This document shows positions 1 to 6,701 of a stretch of DNA of 15,724 nt, one piece after another. Every line of letters starts with the position of its first letter. The stretch's first letter is position 1. The DNA comes from Clostridiales bacterium (lineage in GTDB: Bacteria > Bacillota > Clostridia > Oscillospirales > CAG-272), in contig DPGK01000016.1 in the NCBI GenBank assembly GCA_003523225.1, positions 5,690-21,413 on the forward strand, in the 5' to 3' direction. Under the pieces are notes generated by a model, which did not search any database, was not told the origin of the DNA, and worked only from the letters and a program-made list of their open reading frames with translations. Both the position numbers and the translations under genes were made by a program.

Positions 1-11
1 CTGTGGCAAAA

Positions 12-30
12 TGACGGCTTTCAGCCGTCA
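12..30. repeat. short perfect hairpin near left edge
   Basis: TGACGGCT (12-19) and AGCCGTCA (23-30) form an 8-bp perfect stem around a 3-nt loop. No T-run follows on either strand, so it is not a clear terminator by itself. It lies just beyond the larger inverted repeat at 46-84, downstream of the minus-strand spoVM unit. Its function is unknown. It may be a second half of a terminator region or part of a small intergenic repeat. Confidence 0.5.
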
Positions 31-45
31 AGACCAATGTCGTTG

Positions 46-84
46 GGGGTGTTAAAAAATTCAGAAGGAATTTTTTAACACCCC
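46..84 (-). terminator. 17-bp perfect inverted repeat downstream of spoVM
   Basis: The arms 46-62 and 68-84 are perfectly complementary over 17 bp, with a 5-nt loop (AGAAG on the plus strand). Each arm has a GGGG/CCCC end and a run of six A/T inside the stem. It begins 6 nt after the stop codon of the minus-strand spoVM candidate, so a transcription-ending role is the simplest reading. The T-run is inside the stem rather than after it, and no strong T-run follows on the minus strand. On the plus strand TTGTCATTATTTTTT follows. It could be a bidirectional terminator or a dispersed hairpin repeat. Confidence 0.5.
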
Positions 85-90
85 TTGTCA

Positions 91-183
91 TTATTTTTTC
101 GGCTTACGTCTGCCCCTGACTCCGAAAAGGCGGCGCAAAAGGGGCGAAAAGAATCCGGGTGAGCGGATAACGATTATCTTCAT
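91..183 (-). CDS. spoVM: stage V sporulation protein SpoVM candidate (30 aa)
   Basis: This 30-codon gene reads MKIIVIRSPGFF at the N-terminus, then SPLLRRLFGVRGRR, and ends in a Lys/Arg-rich tail. It fits SpoVM, the 26-residue amphipathic helix of Bacillus subtilis (start MKFYTIKLPKFL) that binds the convex forespore membrane and anchors the SpoIVA coat basement layer. Shared points are the MK start, the hydrophobic residues at 3-6, a basic residue 7, Pro9, Phe11 and the basic, hydrophobic helix with L-F-G near the end. The start is supported by GGAAGGAG at 193-200, 9 nt upstream of the ATG. The stop is TAA. It follows a small membrane-protein gene by 41 nt and precedes a long hairpin. The tail is a few residues longer and more basic than in B. 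subtilis. The assignment rests on a motif match in a very short peptide, but length, start, Pro9 and ribosome-binding site all agree. Confidence 0.8.
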   Translation of the reverse strand: MKIIVIRSPGFFSPLLRRLFGVRGRRKPKK

Positions 184-224
184 GAAGCGAGACTCCTTCC
201 GGCGGCAATGCCGACGCGCGGGAA

Positions 225-377
225 TTACTTGAGCAGCAAAAACCCCGCGCCGAGCAGCGCCGCCGCCTCAACAAAGGCAAGGATTCTCCAAGGCAGAATA
301 AAGGACAGGAATATACCCGCCCCGAAGCACAGGGCAAGCAGACCCACTGCTTTTTTCAGCTTACAGGATTTCGGCAT
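225..377 (-). CDS. small two-helix membrane protein, unknown function
   Basis: This 50-aa protein has a short basic N-terminus (MPKSCKLKK) and then two hydrophobic segments: about residues 10-27 (AVGLLALCFGAGIFLSFI) and about 31-49 (FVEAAALLGAGFLLL). A Pro-Trp-Arg turn separates them, giving a hairpin-like double-spanning membrane protein. The start chosen is the ATG at 377 because GGAGG at 386-390 lies 8 nt upstream. The frame is open further upstream, but those in-frame codons lack such a site. It is 41 nt upstream of the spoVM candidate on the same strand, so the two are probably co-transcribed. A sporulation-linked membrane role is suggested only by this position. I do not recognise a named family, although similar small proteins are common as hypotheticals in Clostridia. 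Confidence 0.7.
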   Translation of the reverse strand: MPKSCKLKKAVGLLALCFGAGIFLSFILPWRILAFVEAAALLGAGFLLLK

Positions 378-405
378 GACTTTTTCCTCCCGGGCAGACG
401 GGGCG

Positions 406-425
406 GCGGACGGCGCGCCGTCCGC
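406..425. repeat. 20-bp perfect GC palindrome
   Basis: GCGGACGGCGCGCCGTCCGC is perfectly self-complementary over 20 bp. It lies 16 nt upstream of the GGAGG site of the 50-aa membrane-protein gene (minus strand). It could form a cruciform or an RNA stem with no real loop (about 8 bp after opening the turn), or bind a dimeric protein. No T-run follows. Confidence 0.55.
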
Positions 426-442
426 AATTCCCCTCTGCTTTA

Positions 443-471
443 AGTATATGCTGCTTTTTTCTTTCCGTGAC
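443..471 (-). promoter_or_regulatory. weak sigma-E-like promoter candidate for the spoVM unit
   Basis: On the minus strand GTCACGGA (471-464) is followed after 13 nt by CATATACT (450-443). The B. subtilis sigma-E consensus is roughly GTCATATT, 13 nt, CATACAAT. The -10 fits at 6 of 8 positions and the spacing is right, but the -35 shares only its first half. B. subtilis spoVM is known to be sigma-E dependent, which makes this plausible. No good sigma-A promoter is visible for the unit in this stretch. This remains a weak call. Confidence 0.25.
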
Positions 472-475
472 CTCA

Positions 476-498
476 CGCGGGGATTTTCTTACCCCGCG
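476..498. repeat. 7-bp GC-rich hairpin in the divergent intergenic region
   Basis: CGCGGGG (476-482) and CCCCGCG (492-498) form a 7-bp stem with a 9-nt loop. It sits between the minus-strand spoVM unit and the plus-strand promoter at 553-581. It is not followed immediately by a T-run on either strand. Together with the palindrome at 406-425 and the two promoters, this is all I see in the gene-free stretch 378-640. Confidence 0.4.
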
Positions 499-552
499 CA
501 GGCGGCGGTTTTTCGCACCGGGGCAATTTTTCGCATTTAACTCCGTTTATTA

Positions 553-581
553 TTGATTTTCTCCGCCGGATGTTATATAAT
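553..581 (+). promoter_or_regulatory. sigma-A promoter for the isomerase / membrane-protein unit
   Basis: TTGATT (553-558), a 17-nt spacer and a perfect TATAAT (576-581) form a near-consensus vegetative promoter. The expected transcription start is near 588, leaving a leader of about 53 nt before the ATG at 641. The leader contains AAAGGA at 600-605 and a possible short CCGG/CCGG stem. No operator is obvious. Confidence 0.8.
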
Positions 582-640
582 AGGTATAACAAAACGATCG
601 AAAGGACGTCCGGGGTATAAACCGGGCTGATCTCTGAAAA

Positions 641-1555
641 ATGAAACTCGGAACTTCAACAAATATGTTTTACCGCCACCGCGGAGAAAATGAAAAACCC
701 TCCTACGCCGAAAAGGTCACAATGATTGCCGACGCCGGCTTTGATGTGGCGGACATCCATTTCTGTGATTCGGTTCGCCCGCGCTGGAATGACGCGCTTG
801 CCTCCGACGGCTGGGAGCGCGCCATTGACGAGGCAGGAGAGGCAGCCGCAGCGCGCGGAATAACCTTTTCACAGTCGCATTCACCCTTTAACCCCTACCT
901 GTTCACACGCGGACGTCAGCCGAACGCCGAAACTCTTGAGCTGCTCGCCGAGATGACCCGACGCTCGATCATAGCCTCCGGGAAGCTCGGCGTCAAATGG
1001 ATGGTCTTTCATCCCCTTAACGACACGGTAAACTGCGAATACGACACCGATATCGAGCTTAAGACCAACCGCGAATACTACGCACCGATACTTGAGCAGT
1101 GCAAAAAAGCAGGCGTGGGAATGGCGCTTGAAAATATGTTCAACTTCTCTCCCGCCGACTACCGCCGCAGCTACTGCGAAAATCCCGAGGACCTTATCAG
1201 CCTTGTGGATTCCTTTGACGACCCTGCGGTCGGAATCTGCTGGGATTTCGGCCACGCAAACTTTATGATATCCGACCAGCCTCGCGCACTGCGCAAGGTC
1301 GGCTCACGCCTCAAGGCGACACACGTACAGGACAACCGGGGAGACGTGGATTCTCATCTTATACCCTTTGTCGGCGGCAATATCAAGTGGGAAAAGATAA
1401 TGCCCTGCCTGCGCGAAATAGGCTATGAAGGTGACTTTGTGTACGAGGCACAGAACTATACGCAGGATTTCCCGGACGCACTCAAGCCCGACGCGGCGAA
1501 GTTTGCCGTCGAGGTGGGAAGATACCTTCTCAGAATGTACGAGGGGAACAACTGA
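641..1555 (+). CDS. TIM-barrel sugar phosphate isomerase/epimerase-like protein
   Basis: This 304-aa protein belongs to the xylose-isomerase-like TIM-barrel superfamily (AP_endonuc_2 fold), whose members isomerise or epimerise sugars and related polyols with a divalent metal. It begins MKLGTSTN, the usual first strand. Likely metal and catalytic residues are Glu164 (MALEN), Asp202 and His205 (WDFGH), His228 (THVQD), Asp231 and Glu269 (VYEAQN). MVFHP at about 121-125 is the conserved mid-barrel His strand. No signal peptide is seen, so it is cytosolic. The ATG at 641 is the only usable start because an in-frame TGA lies at 635-637, yet no strong ribosome-binding site sits at normal distance. 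The nearest AAAGGA is about 35 nt upstream. It is the first gene after a strong promoter and is followed after 52 nt by a membrane-protein gene. The substrate cannot be told from sequence. Confidence 0.85.
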   Translation: MKLGTSTNMFYRHRGENEKPSYAEKVTMIADAGFDVADIHFCDSVRPRWNDALASDGWERAIDEAGEAAAARGITFSQSHSPFNPYLFTRGRQPNAETLELLAEMTRRSIIASGKLGVKWMVFHPLNDTVNCEYDTDIELKTNREYYAPILEQCKKAGVGMALENMFNFSPADYRRSYCENPEDLISLVDSFDDPAVGICWDFGHANFMISDQPRALRKVGSRLKATHVQDNRGDVDSHLIPFVGGNIKWEKIMPCLREIGYEGDFVYEAQNYTQDFPDALKPDAAKFAVEVGRYLLRMYEGNN

Positions 1556-1607
1556 AAAAAACGTGAAGCGGGACTTCCCCGCAACCGCAACAACGAAAGG
1601 AGCCGAA

Positions 1608-3407
1608 ATGCAGTCTCAAAAGCTTGAAGAACGCCCGTCGCGTCGCGGTCCCGGCAGCATTGCCGCCGGAATATTTCTCAGCATCCTCATTGCCCTTCCT
1701 GTAATTCTGGCAGTCTCGGCGGCTGTATACTATATTCTCGGACCTGCCGAGGGCTACTTCCACGCCGACTGCTCCGACTCGCTTTACTGGGCAAACGCCT
1801 CGCTTGAATCGGGCAGTGTGTTTGACAAGACCTATAACTACGCGGCGCTGCTGCCCTTTTCCGCAAATATGTGGATGACCCCACTTATCGCGGCTTTCGG
1901 CTTCGGCATGACCGCGCAGAATATCGGAATGATAATTTTTGTGCTTGTTTTCTGCGCCTCGCTGATTTATTTCTGCCGCAAGGCGGGGATGAGCGTCGGC
2001 TGGTGCTCGCTTACAACGGGCATTGTGCTGATGATACTTGCCTCCTCTGACAAGCTGCGTGAGATAATGCTGGGGCACGTGATATATTACAGCCTCGGTC
2101 TTGTGCTTTTCTTCCTCATGGCGGGGCTTTCCCTCTCGGTCACAGAGCGCGGCGGCAGACTGCTTTTATTGCCGGCAAAGGACAGCCCGGTAAAGAGCCG
2201 CGTGATGTTCGTGCTTGCCGTCGTCCTGCTGTTCGCCGTTTCGGCGGGCAGTGCCACAGACGGCACACAGATGCTGGTGCTTGCCACCCTTCCCGCACTC
2301 GGAGGGATTGCCGCCGAATGCTTCTTTGACGGCAAAAAGGGGCTTTTCTCACGCAAAAACACACCGACTGGAATCGTCATCGTCACAATAATTGCCGGAA
2401 CGCTTTGCGGCACGCTGCTGCTTAAATTCTTTACCCGCGAGGGGATAACCGCCGGATATACCAACGTTTATTCCACATATTCCGACATCGGCTCGTGGGT
2501 CTCCAATGCGCAGAAATTTTCCACCGATTACCTCAAGCTGCTCGGAGTTTCCGCAAAGCAGGGCGAGAATCTCTTCAGACTTGAATCCTTTATGTCTCTT
2601 ATCCGGCTTGCCACGGGTATTCTGCTGCTTGTTCTGCCCGTTGTAATGCTTTGCTTCTACCGACGCATAGCCTACCGCGGCACGCGTGTTATGCTGTGGA
2701 GCCACATTATCCTCTCCGCCGCGCTCTTTTTCGGGTATATCTGCGGCAGACTGTCAAACGCCAACTGGCGGCTGACTCCCCTGATAGGAAGCGCCGCGGT
2801 GCTTGCAGTGTTTGCGGCTTGGGAGCTTTCTCACGCCGGGCGCGAGAAAATGCTTCGGGCGGCAGTATCCTCCCCCACCGACGAAGCTGCCGACAGCAAA
2901 GCCGCCGACGAGCATCCCGCGGAGTCAGGGCGCGTACTGCTGCGTTCAGGAATAATCCTTGCCGTTTTTCTGTCGGTTACGGCGCTTGTCTCCTTTGGAG
3001 AAATTGCAAAAATGCCCGCCGATTACGGCAGGAACAACATGGATCATCAGCTTGCCGAATTTCTTGAGGAAAACGAGCTTGAATACGGCTACGCAAATTT
3101 CTGGCGTTCAAATGCCATAACGGTGCTCACGGATTCCCGCGTAAAGGTGCGGCACGCCGACGTTTCGGCAACCGAGGGACTTCACACCAACTGGTATCAG
3201 TCAAGCAGCCGTTGGTACTATGAGGATCAGCACGAAAAATACGACCGGTATTTCGTCCTGCTGAGCGCCTCCGATTACGCCACCGTCTCCCGCTCCGCCT
3301 CATGGAGGGAATGGGTCGATACTATCCTTGTAGAAAAGCTTGAATACGAGGATTATTACATCTTCGTATTCTCGGAGGATCTTGATCTGGTCGAAAAGTC
3401 CTCCTGA
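1608..3407 (+). CDS. polytopic membrane protein, GT-C glycosyltransferase-like
   Basis: This 599-aa protein has about 11-12 hydrophobic segments between residues 16 and 463 and then a soluble C-terminal domain of about 135 residues. After the first membrane segment comes an acidic loop (FHADCSDSLYWANASLE, about 51-67). An Asp-containing first external loop is the hallmark of GT-C lipid-phosphate-sugar glycosyltransferases. The C-terminal part (ELEYGYANFW, ITVLTDSRVKVRHA, then a Tyr/Trp-rich stretch) resembles the extracytoplasmic end of large uncharacterised GT-C-like proteins. The substrate is unknown and the class is an inference. The start at 1608 is chosen because GAAAGGAG ends 6 nt upstream. 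An upstream ATG at 1425 in the same frame lies inside the isomerase gene and adds a hydrophilic, unlikely 61-residue extension. A Ser/Ala/Glu-rich cytosolic or linker stretch lies at about 421-440. The gene ends before an intrinsic terminator and is probably co-transcribed with the isomerase. Confidence 0.75.
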   Translation: MQSQKLEERPSRRGPGSIAAGIFLSILIALPVILAVSAAVYYILGPAEGYFHADCSDSLYWANASLESGSVFDKTYNYAALLPFSANMWMTPLIAAFGFGMTAQNIGMIIFVLVFCASLIYFCRKAGMSVGWCSLTTGIVLMILASSDKLREIMLGHVIYYSLGLVLFFLMAGLSLSVTERGGRLLLLPAKDSPVKSRVMFVLAVVLLFAVSAGSATDGTQMLVLATLPALGGIAAECFFDGKKGLFSRKNTPTGIVIVTIIAGTLCGTLLLKFFTREGITAGYTNVYSTYSDIGSWVSNAQKFSTDYLKLLGVSAKQGENLFRLESFMSLIRLATGILLLVLPVVMLCFYRRIAYRGTRVMLWSHIILSAALFFGYICGRLSNANWRLTPLIGSAAVLAVFAAWELSHAGREKMLRAAVSSPTDEAADSKAADEHPAESGRVLLRSGIILAVFLSVTALVSFGEIAKMPADYGRNNMDHQLAEFLEENELEYGYANFWRSNAITVLTDSRVKVRHADVSATEGLHTNWYQSSSRWYYEDQHEKYDRYFVLLSASDYATVSRSASWREWVDTILVEKLEYEDYYIFVFSEDLDLVEKSS

Positions 3408-3453
3408 CATTTATAAAAACGCGGCGTATTTGAACGCCGTGAAATAAAGATCT

Positions 3454-3498
3454 CCGGGTCTGCCTGCGCAAAAGCATGACAGACCCGGGAATTTTTTT
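3454..3498 (+). terminator. intrinsic terminator between convergent genes
   Basis: CCGGGTCTG (3454-3462) pairs with CAGACCCGG (3480-3488), with a further small TGC/GCA pairing inside the loop. Seven T residues follow at 3492-3498. This is a canonical plus-strand terminator for the isomerase / membrane-protein unit. An A-rich stretch precedes it (GAAATAAAGA), so on the minus strand it may also stop mgtE transcripts. A smaller stem at 3420-3441 (core CGGCGT/ACGCCG) lies just upstream. Confidence 0.85.
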
Positions 3499-3523
3499 AT
3501 TAATAAATATCGACTTTGCCGTG

Positions 3524-4879
3524 TCACACGCCAAGTATCGCTCCGGCGATCTTGAAGTAAATAAAGAGCGAGAGCGCATCCACGATGGTGGTGATGAACG
3601 GGCTTGCCATGACCGCGGGGTCAAGTCCCAGCCGCTTTGCAAGCAGAGGAAGCGAGCAGCCGACCAGCTTTGCCGCAAGGACCGTTATCATAAGCGACGT
3701 GCAGATGACTGCCGCGACCATAACGCCAACGCGGTTTAAGAATATCAGCTTGAGAAAATTAAGGACAGCCAGCGTGACGCCGCAGAGCAGTGACACCCGC
3801 GCTTCCTTCCACATTACGCGGAAGATATCGGAAAACTTTATCTCCTGAAGCGAGATCCCGCGTATTATCGTGACCGACGCCTGACTTCCGCAGTTTCCGC
3901 CGGTGTCCATCAGCATCGGGATTGCAGCCACAAGCACCAGATGTGCCGAAAGCGCATCCTGAAAATGCGTGATTATCGAGCCGGTGAATGTGGCGGATAT
4001 CATCAGAAGCATCAGCCACGGAATGCGGCTTTTGAATATATCAAACACCGACAGCTTAAGATACGGCTTGTCGGCGGGCGTGACAGCCGCCATTTTGTCA
4101 ATATCCTCGGTCGCCTCGTCGCGGATAACATCCATCACGTCATCGACGGTCACGATACCGACCAGCCTTTGCTCACTGTCTACCACGGGCAGCACGATAC
4201 TGCCGTACTTGGTGAAGGTGTGCGCCACCTCCTCCTGATCCTCAAGAGTGGATACGGAAATGACGTTTTCCGTCATGATCTCGCCCACCCGGCTTGCGGG
4301 AGCGGCAAGAATGAGCGTGCGCAGCGATACCTCGCCCTCAAGATGCCTGCCGGGACCCGTGACATAACATACGTTTACCGTCTCCTTGTCAACGCCGGTG
4401 CTGCGGATGCGCTCTATTGCGTCCGCAGCCGTCATGTCATGACTCAGCTCGACATATTCGGTGGTCATTATGCTTCCGGCGCAGTCGGATGGGTACTTGA
4501 GCAGCTCGTTTATCTGCCGCCGCGTTTCGGGATTTGCCTGAGCCAGGATGCGCTTTACAATGTTTGCGGGCATCTCCTCGACGATATCCACGGCGTCGTC
4601 AAGGTACAGCTCGTCAAGCACCTCGCTCAGCTCGCTGTCGGAAAAGCGGTGTATCAGCTCCTCCTGCTGCTCCGCCGTCATCTCAACAAAGGTCTCCGCC
4701 GCCGCGTCCTTCGGCAAAAGCCGGATGAGGACCAGAATATCCTGCGCCGAAAGCTCCGCAAGCACGGCGGCAATATCCACCGGCTGCATGGTAAGCAGAA
4801 TATCCCTTACGCTCTGAAATTTTTTCTCTCCTAAAAGTGCAATGACCGTTCCGGTCAGTCCTGCTTTTTCAGCTGCCAC
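3524..4879 (-). CDS. mgtE: magnesium transporter MgtE
   Basis: This 451-aa protein has full family length and is a Mg2+-gated Mg2+ channel of the cytoplasmic membrane. The order is an N-terminal superhelical MgtE_N domain (about 20-130), two CBS domains (about 135-195 and 200-255), a linking helix (about 256-280) and a five-helix membrane domain (about 285-450). The selectivity signature DTGGNCGSQAS is at 325-335. The pore Asp known from the Thermus protein corresponds to Asp434 in TTIVDALSLFIYF. The start is GTG at 4879, preceded by AAAGGAGG at 4886-4893 with 6 nt spacing. It lies 129 nt downstream of the FAD oxidoreductase on the same strand and converges on the terminator at 3454-3498. A hairpin sits in its leader. 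CBS domains give feedback closure at high intracellular Mg2+. Confidence 0.95.
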   Translation of the reverse strand: MAAEKAGLTGTVIALLGEKKFQSVRDILLTMQPVDIAAVLAELSAQDILVLIRLLPKDAAAETFVEMTAEQQEELIHRFSDSELSEVLDELYLDDAVDIVEEMPANIVKRILAQANPETRRQINELLKYPSDCAGSIMTTEYVELSHDMTAADAIERIRSTGVDKETVNVCYVTGPGRHLEGEVSLRTLILAAPASRVGEIMTENVISVSTLEDQEEVAHTFTKYGSIVLPVVDSEQRLVGIVTVDDVMDVIRDEATEDIDKMAAVTPADKPYLKLSVFDIFKSRIPWLMLLMISATFTGSIITHFQDALSAHLVLVAAIPMLMDTGGNCGSQASVTIIRGISLQEIKFSDIFRVMWKEARVSLLCGVTLAVLNFLKLIFLNRVGVMVAAVICTSLMITVLAAKLVGCSLPLLAKRLGLDPAVMASPFITTIVDALSLFIYFKIAGAILGV

Positions 4880-4906
4880 AGCACGCCTCCTTTATGCGGA
4901 CACAAG

Positions 4907-4941
4907 CGGGACGACGGAAAGTTTTTCCTTGCGTCGTCCCG
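4907..4941 (-). promoter_or_regulatory. hairpin in the mgtE leader
   Basis: The outer arms 4907-4915 and 4933-4941 (plus-strand CGGGACGAC and GTCGTCCCG) form a 9-bp stem. An inner GGAAA/TTTCC stem (4916-4920 with 4924-4928) closes a 3-nt loop, with a 4-nt bulge on one side. On the minus-strand transcript it ends about 14 nt before the AAAGGAGG site of mgtE. There is no T-run, so it is not an intrinsic terminator. It is too short and lacks the parts of a full M-box (ykoK) riboswitch. It may be an mRNA processing, stability or translation-control element. Confidence 0.45.
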
Positions 4942-4971
4942 GCATTATGTTCTGCAAAATTTTTATGTTTT

Positions 4972-4986
4972 TTCCGGAGTCCGGAA
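4972..4986. repeat. short GC hairpin after the oxidoreductase gene
   Basis: TTCCGG (4972-4977) and CCGGAA (4981-4986) form a 6-bp stem with a 3-nt loop, 22 nt past the stop of the minus-strand oxidoreductase gene. On the minus strand it is followed by A residues rather than T residues, so it does not look like a terminator. Transcription probably continues into mgtE. Confidence 0.35.
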
Positions 4987-5008
4987 GATGCGCATACACG
5001 CAATTTTA

Positions 5009-6562
5009 TTATCCCTTTTTGGTCTCGTGATATTCCTTTTCGGTGTTCACTCCCCATACCGCGCTCTTGTCGGTGCTTCCGGCGGCAATGGCTCGCACCG
5101 CCTCCATTGCGGTAAGCATTGAATGATCCATATTATTGTAGCGATGCTGACCGTTGCGCCCGAGGCACCAGAGGTTTTCGATCCCGGAAAGATAGTCCTT
5201 TACCGTGTCAAACTCGGAATATGTGTCAAAGTAAGCGGGATAAGCCTTCTTTACCCGTATGCGGGTCGAATCTATCACGTCGGAGCGGTCGATAACGTCT
5301 ATCTTCACAAGCTCTCCGATTGCAAAGTCGATGAACGCCTCATCCGACATACTCCACAGCTCGTCGCCCTCGTTGCAGAAATATTCAAGCCCTATCCACA
5401 TCGTGTGCTTGGGGTCTGCGACCATGTAGGGCGACCAGTTGTTGAAGAGCTGAAGCCTGCCTATCTTCACATCCCGCTCCTGAACGTAGATCCAGCAGTC
5501 CGGCACATCCCCGGTCAGCGTCCGCACCTTTGTTTTGTTCTGCAGCTTCAGCTTGTTTACCAGAAGCCCCACGGTGATGAAATCGCGGTACGGAAGCCCC
5601 GCGGCAATACGGCGGACATCCGCGGGAGCCGCCTCGCCCATACCCGCGACCAGATCCTTGACCGGCATGGTGGACATGAAGTAATCCCCGGTGAATTCCC
5701 GTCCGTCGGAGGCTGTAACTGCGCTGACTCTGCCGTTCTCTACCCGTATCTTTTCTATCCGCGTGTTCATTATTATCTCGCCGCCGCGCCGGCGTATCTC
5801 GTCGGCAAGCGTCTCCCAGAGCTGTCCCGGACCCTTTTTGGGGTAGTAGTACTGCTCAATAAGCGATGTTTCCACCTTGTCCTTCGGGCGGAAGGGCTTG
5901 GAGAGCACGTTCCACACTGCCTTGCTGAGGGAAAGTCCCTTGACGCGCTGAGCGCCCCAGTCGGCGGATATCTGAGCCGGACTGCGCCCCCACAGCTTGG
6001 TGGTGTAGTCCTCAAAGAACATCTCATAAAGAGGTCTGCCGAAGCGGTTTATATAGAAATTTTCAAGCGAGTCCTCTTTTTTCTTGACAATACAGCTTCC
6101 AAGGTAGCCGAACCCCGCCCGCATCGTGTTGGCAAAGCCCATATTCTTAAAGGTCTCGGGCTTCAGAGATATCGGATAGTCAAAGAACTTCCGCAAAAAG
6201 AAGATGCGCGAAATGCGGTTTCGCAAAAGCATCACGCGATCCTCGGTCTCGGGGTCGGGGCCGTCCTCGGCAAGCGGCTTTTCCACGCCGAGAGTGAGGT
6301 CGTCAATTGAAGGCTTGCCCTGAAGCGGCATAAGCTCCTGCCACATGGCGTTTACCTCATCGTTCTTGGAGAAGAAGCGGTGTCCGCCGATGTCCATACG
6401 GTTGCCGCCCACCACAGCGGTGCGCGAAATACCGCCGATGTATTCCGATTCCTCAAGGATCACCGGCTTTATGTCTGTGTCGAGAAGAAAACGGTATGCC
6501 GCGGTAAGACCTGCGGGTCCCGCGCCGATAATGATCGCGGTTCTGCTCTTTTCTGTGTTCAT
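5009..6562 (-). CDS. FAD-dependent amine-oxidase-family oxidoreductase
   Basis: This 517-aa flavoprotein has the dinucleotide-binding GAGPAG at residues 13-18 and the ribose-binding acidic residues of [10 protein letters not shown] (35-44). The second FAD motif is [15 protein letters not shown] (about 56-70). The C-terminal FAD-contact segment is [19 protein letters not shown], starting at 465. This pattern belongs to the COG1232-type group (protoporphyrinogen-oxidase-like and UDP-galactopyranose-mutase-like flavoproteins), members of which are often found in polysaccharide gene clusters. I cannot assign the substrate and do not call it glf. The start is ATG at 6562. Upstream in-frame codons reach 6634 but have no ribosome-binding site, and the Rossmann motif fits the shorter form. 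AAGG at 6576-6579 is 13 nt away, so initiation is weak. It is followed by mgtE on the same strand, and the 139-nt gap upstream shows no clear promoter. Confidence 0.8.
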   Translation of the reverse strand: MNTEKSRTAIIIGAGPAGLTAAYRFLLDTDIKPVILEESEYIGGISRTAVVGGNRMDIGGHRFFSKNDEVNAMWQELMPLQGKPSIDDLTLGVEKPLAEDGPDPETEDRVMLLRNRISRIFFLRKFFDYPISLKPETFKNMGFANTMRAGFGYLGSCIVKKKEDSLENFYINRFGRPLYEMFFEDYTTKLWGRSPAQISADWGAQRVKGLSLSKAVWNVLSKPFRPKDKVETSLIEQYYYPKKGPGQLWETLADEIRRRGGEIIMNTRIEKIRVENGRVSAVTASDGREFTGDYFMSTMPVKDLVAGMGEAAPADVRRIAAGLPYRDFITVGLLVNKLKLQNKTKVRTLTGDVPDCWIYVQERDVKIGRLQLFNNWSPYMVADPKHTMWIGLEYFCNEGDELWSMSDEAFIDFAIGELVKIDVIDRSDVIDSTRIRVKKAYPAYFDTYSEFDTVKDYLSGIENLWCLGRNGQHRYNNMDHSMLTAMEAVRAIAAGSTDKSAVWGVNTEKEYHETKKG

Positions 6563-6701
6563 TGAAAACGATAACCTTGCCTTTCTTTTGATGTTTGCGG
6601 CGTACCGCAGGCGCGTGTGATGCTGCTCGCGCAATTACGCGTGGCTTGTGCTCACACATTGATCCATCCGGGTCGTTCCCGAAAGTCAGAATATCACATA
6701 G

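Noticed and set aside
104..337. Minus-strand 77-codon open frame at the left end
   Set aside because: It overlaps the spoVM candidate and the 50-aa membrane gene in another frame, has Arg/Ser/Pro-rich composition and no ribosome-binding site.
1425..1607. Earlier in-frame start for the 599-aa membrane protein
   Set aside because: It would lie inside the isomerase gene and add a basic, hydrophilic stretch. The AAAGGAG site points to 1608.
3941..4834. 297-codon plus-strand open frame
   Set aside because: It lies entirely opposite mgtE. Its His/Leu/Arg-rich sequence has no motif, as expected for an antisense shadow in high-GC DNA.
4880..5008. M-box (ykoK) magnesium riboswitch upstream of mgtE
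   Set aside because: The gap is only 129 nt, and I see one simple hairpin without the multi-helix layout or terminator expected of an M-box.
5123..6310. 395-codon plus-strand open frame
   Set aside because: It is opposite the FAD oxidoreductase, whose motifs are clear. No family pattern or start signal is seen in the antisense frame.
5009..6562. Naming the FAD oxidoreductase glf (UDP-galactopyranose mutase)
   Set aside because: The FAD motifs are general to the amine-oxidase superfamily, and I see no galactopyranose-mutase-specific pattern.
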